From an uncultured Cocleimonas sp. (GTDB taxonomy: Bacteria > Pseudomonadota > Gammaproteobacteria > Thiotrichales > Thiotrichaceae), in contig CALISP010000017.1 of assembly GCA_938041705.1 (NCBI GenBank), positions 1-10,653 on the forward strand: a stretch of DNA of 10,653 nucleotides, read 5' to 3'. The position numbers and the translations under genes were made by a program. The notes beneath the pieces are model-generated. The model made no database searches. It worked only from the letters and a program-made list of their open reading frames with translations, and was not told the DNA's origin. Numbering within the stretch: position 1 is the first letter of the stretch; each line of letters opens with the position of its first letter. Of this stretch, positions 6,248 to 10,653 are shown piece by piece.

Positions 6248-8980
6248 TTATGAATCAAATTCTAATCGAAAAATATTTATTTCGTATTCATCTGGTGAAG
6301 AGTGTTTACTAAAACCTAAGGATGACATGAGTTTATCCATAGATGTATTGTTTTTTAGTACTGTCCCTTCGATAATTTTAAGATCGTGATCTTTAACATG
6401 CTCAATAAGAATTAACATGAGTTGTTTGGCTAAACCTAAGCCATGATATTCATCAGCTATAGCAATAGCAAACTCACAACTTTTTTTATCTGGATTAATA
6501 GCATACCGACTAACACCTATTAGTATTTCCTTATTCTTTTTTTCTAGAAACGCACCAAATGCCATCTCTCTGTCGTAATCAAACTTAGTAAACCGGGATA
6601 ACATTTCTGGTGAGATCTCGTTTACAGCATGCATAAATCTTAAATATTTAGATTCTCTCGACATACTATTAACAAGTTCAATTTCAGCCTGCGCATCTTC
6701 ACCGCGGATAGGGCGCAATTCAACAGATTTGTTTTTCTTAATAGTGACACGACGTCGCCAATCTGAAGGATAAGGATGTATAGCTAAATGAGAAAAGTGC
6801 TTGTTATCGTTACTTGTTTTTTGGATGACGATACGTACATCATTTACCAATGCTTGATTTTCATCAAGCACCAGAGGATTAATTGACAATTCGAAAACTT
6901 GGGGTAAATGCACTGCAATCTCAGATACTCTTATGAGTACCTCTCGCAATTTTCCCCTATTTGCGGCGGGTAAGTTACGGTATTTATCTAAGAATAAACT
7001 GACTTGTGTATTATTAATCAATTCCTCCGCCAATCTTCTGTTCACTGGTGGTAACTGGATGGCTCTATCATTCACAATTGGAGATTCTACCCCGCTGCCT
7101 CCAAAGCTTATTACAGGGCCAAAAGCTGGATCATTTAAAATACTGATGTTTAAAAATCTGCCATTTGTTGGAGCATTCATCTTTTCAACAAGAATACCGT
7201 CAATTAAGATAGTGGCAGGTAAGTTAGAAATACTTTTTTCAATTCGTAGGTATGACTTCCTAAGCATTTTTTCGTTATTGATATTTAATACAACACCACT
7301 TACATCAGATTTATAGCTTAGGTGTTGAGTATCAATTTTTAGTACGACTGGATAACCAATTCCTTCCGCAATACGAATGGCATCATCCAAAGACTCTGTA
7401 TGCATCGATGGAATATTTTTAATGTGAAAAGCTTCAAGTAATCGAATTGAATCCATTTTAGAAAGAACATTACGCTTCTGTTTTAGATTGGAACCGATGA
7501 TTGCGTTGGCTGCGTCTAGATTGGGTAGTAATTGCTTTTTCAGAGGATAAGGAATCTTCAATTGGTTTTGTATATTAGCTAAGTGATTACAGAGAAAGCT
7601 AAACGCGTCAATCGCTGCTTCTGGAGTTCGATAATTAGATATCTTTTGTTTAATTAGAAATTTACGTCCTTTGCCACCAGATGAGGTTCCTAACCAAATG
7701 GCTAATACAGGTTTTTTAGTGGATTTTACTGCTTTTGTAATTTCTGCCGCTACTTCCAAGCTATCAAACATGGGATTCGGCGCTAAGATGATGGCGATAG
7801 CATCGACTTCTTTGCTGGCTAGTAATAATTTAATACTATTCACATAGTGCTTAGCTATGTTCTCTTGATCAAATATGATGACCGCATTTTCATGATTGAT
7901 TAGCGTATCAGAGGTCTTTTTAAGCTCACTTATAAGTGATGGACTGAGTTGATTAGTGGCTAAGTTTAAATCTCTTAATCTGTCATTAGCGAGCATCATG
8001 GGTCCATAACCATTTGAGATTATAGCCAGTCTATTGCCTTTGGTTCGTTGGTTACTCGCTAGTATTTTAGCTGCGGTATATAGCTTAGTTAATGTTGGTG
8101 CGTAATTGGCACCAGCTCTCAATACTGCAGCACGAAACACATCATCCATGGCGTGCACATCAATAGTTTTAGATATGGCATCACTATAACTACCGTTATT
8201 ACGCGAAGATTTTAATATTACCACTGGTTTACGCATTGCAGCCGCTTTGAGCGCACTCATAAAATGTCTTGAATGGATTACTTGGTTGATATGTATGACT
8301 ATGCAACTAGTTTTAATATCATTAGCTAAAAAATCAAGAATGTCTGATAAGTTTAAGTCGAGTACTGAGCCGTTAGAAACAATTGAAGAAAAACCGATTT
8401 GTTCAGTTTCTGCCCAATCCACAATACTGTTACAAATACTGCTAGAACGAGAAACTAAGGCTAATTTTCCTGCTTGAATTTTATTGTCGGTTAGACTGGC
8501 ATTAAAATTTATAGAAGGTCGAATTAAAGCTGTAGCATTTGGCCCTAGAAGCCTAACGTTTACTTCTTGAGCTACTTTGAGCAGAGACTTCATACTCGAT
8601 GTAATTTCTAATTTATAACTACTTGGGTAATGTGTCATTACCAAAACATTGCTGATACCAATTTTGGCGCATTTTCGAATGCTATTTTCAACGGTTCTTA
8701 AAGGGCTGACAATAATGGCCAAATCAATACTAGTATTGTTTTTTATATTTGAGTTTGGATCTTTCGTATCGCCAATTACATGATCAATATCGTTAATAGA
8801 TTTGAAGCAATCTTGTTCTAATATTTTTTTATGCTTAGGGTTTACAAAATAAATCTTACCAGTAAATTGTTGGTGTATTTTTTTTGTAATTAATGCAGCT
8901 ACACTATTTTTCGTTTCACTTGCACCGATAATGACAATTGAGCTTGGGTCGAATAATGCTTTGAGATAATGTTCAGACAT
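6248..8980 (-). CDS. pat: Pat/PatZ-type protein lysine acetyltransferase (acyl-CoA synthetase-like plus GNAT)
   Basis: The 910-residue protein has the Pat/YfiQ domain order. A CoA-binding Rossmann domain comes first (about 1-130; IVIIGAS at 15-21), then succinyl-CoA-ligase-like flavodoxin domains (about 160-470), an ATP-grasp domain (about 500-715; YPVVLKID, GGSG), and a C-terminal GNAT domain (about 752-905; CEFAIAIADEYHGLGLA). E836 is the likely general base and HGLGLA at 846-851 the acetyl-CoA loop. The phosphohistidine of ADP-forming synthetases (SHTGAL) is replaced by SKTIDV (Lys271), and the ATP-grasp His of the HKSD motif is Tyr556. The synthetase half is therefore probably regulatory or sensory, as in known Pat proteins that acetylate acetyl-CoA synthetase. 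The MSEHYLKALFDPSSI start fits the family. No strong ribosome-binding site is seen. YheT follows on the same strand and a deacetylase gene is divergent. Confidence 0.93.
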   Translation of the reverse strand: MSEHYLKALFDPSSIVIIGASETKNSVAALITKKIHQQFTGKIYFVNPKHKKILEQDCFKSINDIDHVIGDTKDPNSNIKNNTSIDLAIIVSPLRTVENSIRKCAKIGISNVLVMTHYPSSYKLEITSSMKSLLKVAQEVNVRLLGPNATALIRPSINFNASLTDNKIQAGKLALVSRSSSICNSIVDWAETEQIGFSSIVSNGSVLDLNLSDILDFLANDIKTSCIVIHINQVIHSRHFMSALKAAAMRKPVVILKSSRNNGSYSDAISKTIDVHAMDDVFRAAVLRAGANYAPTLTKLYTAAKILASNQRTKGNRLAIISNGYGPMMLANDRLRDLNLATNQLSPSLISELKKTSDTLINHENAVIIFDQENIAKHYVNSIKLLLASKEVDAIAIILAPNPMFDSLEVAAEITKAVKSTKKPVLAIWLGTSSGGKGRKFLIKQKISNYRTPEAAIDAFSFLCNHLANIQNQLKIPYPLKKQLLPNLDAANAIIGSNLKQKRNVLSKMDSIRLLEAFHIKNIPSMHTESLDDAIRIAEGIGYPVVLKIDTQHLSYKSDVSGVVLNINNEKMLRKSYLRIEKSISNLPATILIDGILVEKMNAPTNGRFLNISILNDPAFGPVISFGGSGVESPIVNDRAIQLPPVNRRLAEELINNTQVSLFLDKYRNLPAANRGKLREVLIRVSEIAVHLPQVFELSINPLVLDENQALVNDVRIVIQKTSNDNKHFSHLAIHPYPSDWRRRVTIKKNKSVELRPIRGEDAQAEIELVNSMSRESKYLRFMHAVNEISPEMLSRFTKFDYDREMAFGAFLEKKNKEILIGVSRYAINPDKKSCEFAIAIADEYHGLGLAKQLMLILIEHVKDHDLKIIEGTVLKNNTSMDKLMSSLGFSKHSSPDEYEINIFRLEFDS

Positions 8981-9014
8981 AGGTCAATGTTAACAAATAG
9001 ATAACAGATATAAT

Positions 9015-9036
9015 TTAAAACCTTTAATTAAAACCT
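9015..9036. repeat. Short direct repeat between the divergent pat and deacetylase genes
   Basis: TTAAAACCT occurs at 9015-9023 and again at 9028-9036, 13 bases apart, inside the 188-base divergent region and close to the likely pat promoter. It could bind a regulator on neighbouring helical faces, but the region is very AT-rich. Confidence 0.35.
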
Positions 9037-9094
9037 ATAATCTAATGTTTTAATTTACGTTATTATTTGGTAATACTAAATTACTAACGTTTTT

Positions 9095-9122
9095 ATTGAA
9101 TTAAACTTTTAATGAATTCAAT
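9095..9122. repeat. Inverted repeat upstream of the deacetylase gene
   Basis: ATTGAATT (9095-9102) and AATTCAAT (9115-9122) form a perfect eight-base inverted repeat with a 12-base centre, 47 bases upstream of the deacetylase ATG. It overlaps a possible -35 (TTGAAT), so an operator is conceivable. The AT-rich composition makes chance occurrence likely. Confidence 0.35.
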
Positions 9123-9156
9123 TAAAACTAAAAAAATATCGGCTAAGAAACTCACT

Positions 9157-9162
9157 GAGGGA
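9157..9162 (+). promoter_or_regulatory. Ribosome-binding site of the deacetylase gene
   Basis: GAGGGA lies six bases before the ATG at 9169. This is one of the clearest Shine-Dalgarno sequences in the window and fixes the start. Confidence 0.85.
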
Positions 9163-9168
9163 TAGTTA

Positions 9169-10098
9169 ATGCAAACCGCTTATATCACGCACCCGGATTG
9201 TTTAAGACACGAAATGACCGAGTATCACCCCGAATGTCCTCAGCGCCTAACTGCTATTGAAGATCAGCTAGCGGCGAAAGGATTAATGGATTTTTTACAT
9301 TATCGTGAAGCACCCAATGCTTCAATATTACAATTGGAAAGAGCTCACGATAAAGATTACGTTGAAGATATTTATAATCATTCTCCTTTAGAAGGGCTGC
9401 GCCGTGTAGATCCTGATACGTCTATGAACCCTTTCACACTTGAAGCCGCACAACGTGCTGCAGGTGCTGGAATTTTAGCTACTGATTTAGCGGTTTCAGG
9501 CGAATTAAAACGATCCTTTTGCAATGTTCGACCGCCTGGGCATCACGCCGAAAAAGGTGCTGCTATGGGTTTTTGTTTCTTTAATAATGTAGCAATAGCT
9601 GCATTGCATGCTATCGAACACCACAAGCTAGAACGTGTAGCTATAGTAGATTTTGACGTACATCATGGTAATGGAACTGAAGATATTTTGGCACATAACC
9701 CACATGTTCTTTTTTGTTCAACTTATCAACATCCTTTTTATCCAGGGTATGCGGGTAAAACAATAGATGACTTAATGGTAAATGTTCCTTTGATTGCCGG
9801 TACTAAAGGCTCAGATTATAGAACGGCTGTAGACGAGCATTGGCTTCCTGCGTTAAGAAAATTTAAACCTGAAATTATTTATATATCTGCGGGTTTTGAT
9901 GCACATATTGATGATGATATGGGGGGCTTTAATCTGATGGATAGCGATTACATATGGGTAACTGATCAAATTTGTAAACTGGCAGAAGAGTTTGCGCAAG
10001 GCAGAGTGATTTCTATGCTTGAAGGTGGGTATGATCTCCCTTCACTGGGGCGTTGTGCCACAGAGCATGTAAAGGTGTTGATGGGTCTTCACGATTAA
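9169..10098 (+). CDS. Histone-deacetylase-family (AcuC/class II-like) Zn-dependent deacylase
   Basis: The 309-residue protein is a complete HDAC-superfamily enzyme that would remove acetyl or other acyl groups from protein lysines or small amines. It shows RPPGHHAEKGAAMGFCFFNN with the catalytic His pair 125-126, DFDVHHGNGTED with zinc ligands Asp163 and His165, SAGFDAH with zinc ligand Asp244, and EGGYD with the transition-state Tyr288. All key residues are present, so an active enzyme is expected. The N-terminal HPECPQRL box is also typical. There is no signal peptide, so it is cytoplasmic. It is transcribed away from the Pat acetyltransferase gene across a shared 188-base region, which suggests paired control of protein acetylation. 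Acetylpolyamine or other small-molecule deacetylation cannot be excluded from sequence alone. Confidence 0.94.
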   Translation: MQTAYITHPDCLRHEMTEYHPECPQRLTAIEDQLAAKGLMDFLHYREAPNASILQLERAHDKDYVEDIYNHSPLEGLRRVDPDTSMNPFTLEAAQRAAGAGILATDLAVSGELKRSFCNVRPPGHHAEKGAAMGFCFFNNVAIAALHAIEHHKLERVAIVDFDVHHGNGTEDILAHNPHVLFCSTYQHPFYPGYAGKTIDDLMVNVPLIAGTKGSDYRTAVDEHWLPALRKFKPEIIYISAGFDAHIDDDMGGFNLMDSDYIWVTDQICKLAEEFAQGRVISMLEGGYDLPSLGRCATEHVKVLMGLHD

Positions 10099-10113
10099 TC
10101 AATCGTGAGTTTT
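10090..10113 (+). terminator. Hairpin between convergent genes, possible terminator
   Basis: CACGATT (10090-10096), loop AATC and AATCGTG (10101-10107) form a perfect seven-pair stem overlapping the deacetylase stop codon, followed by AGTTTT. The stem is modest and the T tract short. It sits between two convergent genes with stops only 13 bases apart, where a terminator is expected. Confidence 0.5.
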
Positions 10114-10321
10114 AATCCCAGTTATCAGGTTCTGCACACTCATCGCATTTTTTACAGTTGAGACTCTCTCCTAATTTACTCTTGCGACCTTGTTCAGTAA
10201 TCACCCACGGGCGATTTACAAACGGTGGTTCATGACGAACATGCTGACCATGATGGCAGTCTAGTTCAGCGACCCAATCATCGAATTCGTCTAAATGGAA
10301 ACCTGTGATTTTGCGTTGCAT
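10112..10321 (-). CDS. DUF3565 small Cys/His-rich protein
   Basis: This 69-residue protein matches DUF3565 by its whole layout: MQRKITGFHLDEFDDW, AELDCHHGQHVRHEPP, RPWVITEQGR and a C-terminal CKKCDEC. Cys22, nearby histidines (23, 24, 27, 30) and Cys56, Cys59 and Cys62 could bind a metal, probably zinc; this is inference, since the family has no assigned function. I start it at 10321 because family members begin at MQR. A start at 10363 would add 14 residues that run into the hairpin-rich intergenic repeat. No clear Shine-Dalgarno sequence precedes the chosen ATG. It is convergent with the deacetylase gene. Confidence 0.88.
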   Translation of the reverse strand: MQRKITGFHLDEFDDWVAELDCHHGQHVRHEPPFVNRPWVITEQGRKSKLGESLNCKKCDECAEPDNWD

Positions 10322-10349
10322 AAATAGAGTCGTCTGTTTAAAGATAAGT

Positions 10350-10440
10350 GAAAGCCGAGGCAACGCCGAGACAATGTTGGAGCGAAGCGACGACTACCCG
10401 AAGGGTGAGTTTATAAAACTCATAAAAGTAGGGGGGTGTC
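10350..10440. repeat. GC-richer, hairpin-dense intergenic repeat element
   Basis: This stretch between the DUF3565 and VOC genes is clearly richer in GC than its surroundings and packed with small repeats. It has GCCGAGGCAA followed one base later by GCCGAGACAA (10354-10373), a GAGCGAAGCGACGAC segment, ACCC-GAA-GGGT (10396-10406), and a perfect TGAGTTT-ATA-AAACTCA stem (10406-10422). It ends in the 18 bases that recur at positions 1-18, which suggests a dispersed non-coding element, perhaps a REP or MITE-like unit. The left boundary is approximate. Confidence 0.55.
10406..10422. other. Perfect seven-pair hairpin inside the intergenic repeat
   Basis: TGAGTTT (10406-10412), ATA, and AAACTCA (10416-10422) pair perfectly. 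It directly adjoins the conserved 18-base end of the repeat and may be part of the element's structure. On the minus strand it lies downstream of the VOC gene but is not followed by a good T tract. Confidence 0.5.
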
Positions 10441-10474
10441 TAATTAAAGTTGTTTAAAGGTATTGTAAGAGCAT

Positions 10475-10499
10475 AACAAGTGTCAGTGAGTGACTTGTT
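10475..10499 (-). terminator. Hairpin just after the VOC gene, possible terminator
   Basis: AACAAGT and ACTTGTT flank an 11-base interior, giving a seven-pair stem starting seven bases after the VOC stop codon. On the minus strand no U-rich tract follows (ATGCTCTTAC), so it may stabilise the 3' end rather than terminate transcription by itself. Confidence 0.4.
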
Positions 10500-10505
10500 G
10501 TGAAT

Positions 10506-10653
10506 TTATTCTCCATGGTAAACAGCTTCGATATTATGACCATCGGGATCAATAACAAACGCCCCATAATAATTAGGATGATAAATCTCTCGCAATCCCG
10601 GTTTACCATTGCATAATGCGCCAGCAGCCATTGCTGCGTCATAAAACTGATCT
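10506..10653 (-). CDS. VOC (glyoxalase-fold) family protein, C-terminal part
   Basis: The last 48 residues of a minus-strand gene are read from 10651 to the TAA at 10506; the 5' part lies beyond the window. The end HPNYYGAFVIDPDGHNIEAV followed by YHGE is the characteristic C-terminal beta-alpha-beta-beta-beta module of VOC superfamily proteins. The Glu in NIEAV is at the place of the metal-ligand Glu of glyoxalase-fold enzymes. Small VOC proteins of this type are metal-dependent lyases, dioxygenases or resistance proteins, and the exact reaction cannot be told from this fragment. A different frame covering the same DNA is an artefact. Confidence 0.85.
   Translation of the reverse strand, partial: DQFYDAAMAAGALCNGKPGLREIYHPNYYGAFVIDPDGHNIEAVYHGE

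Noticed and set aside
6933..8477. Plus-strand frames within pat (6933-7316 and 8247-8477)
   Set aside because: Antisense shadows of a clear Pat protein, without start signals.
1..10440. The two 18-base repeats as ends of one large mobile element spanning the window
   Set aside because: They are direct, not inverted; the DNA between contains ordinary chromosomal genes and no transposase or integrase. A dispersed small element explains them better.
10454..10642. Minus-strand 62-residue frame at the right edge
   Set aside because: It is out of frame with the VOC protein end, which has unmistakable family sequence over the same bases.
1..10653. Anti-phage defence island, CRISPR array or prophage
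   Set aside because: No nuclease, helicase, Cas, integrase or phage structural gene, and no regularly spaced repeats. The only tandem repeat is inside the coiled-coil gene.

Overview
The window looks like chromosomal DNA of an AT-rich marine gammaproteobacterium, most likely Alteromonadales of the Colwellia/Thalassotalea type. This rests on three YheT-, Pat- and DUF3565-type genes that are typical of Gammaproteobacteria, the AT-rich codon use and the very AT-rich intergenic DNA. The genus is inferred from style, not proven. No rRNA, tRNA, CRISPR array, phage gene or transposase was seen.

Region 1 (5014 down to 21, minus strand) is a compact five-gene cell-envelope cassette. In transcription order it encodes a single-pass protein with a probable Ig-like periplasmic domain, an AT3-type membrane acyltransferase, a membrane-anchored or exported coiled-coil protein with a 25-residue repeat, a membrane-anchored DUF3131 protein, and a small secreted protein that looks like an outer-membrane beta barrel with an internal duplication. 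Two junctions are ATGA overlaps, one is TAA directly followed by ATG, and the fourth gap is 13 bases, so this is almost certainly one transcript. The parts span inner membrane, periplasm and outer membrane and suggest modification, processing or export of a surface glycan. No glycosyltransferase is visible, and the function is unknown.

Region 2 (8980 down to 5230, minus strand) holds a Pat/PatZ-type protein lysine acetyltransferase (degenerate acyl-CoA synthetase fused to GNAT), followed after 40 bases by a YheT-family alpha/beta hydrolase. Across a 188-base AT-rich intergenic region lies a plus-strand histone-deacetylase-family gene (9169-10098). A protein acetyltransferase and a Zn-dependent deacylase back to back recall the AcuA/AcuC logic of Bacillus and suggest a reversible acylation switch, perhaps on acetyl-CoA synthetase.

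Region 3 (10090-10653) contains a small hairpin between convergent genes, a DUF3565 Cys/His-rich small protein on the minus strand, a GC-richer hairpin-dense intergenic repeat, and the 3' end of a VOC (glyoxalase-fold) gene that runs off the window. The last 18 bases of that intergenic repeat recur exactly at positions 1-18, so it is probably a dispersed element with at least two copies in this neighbourhood.
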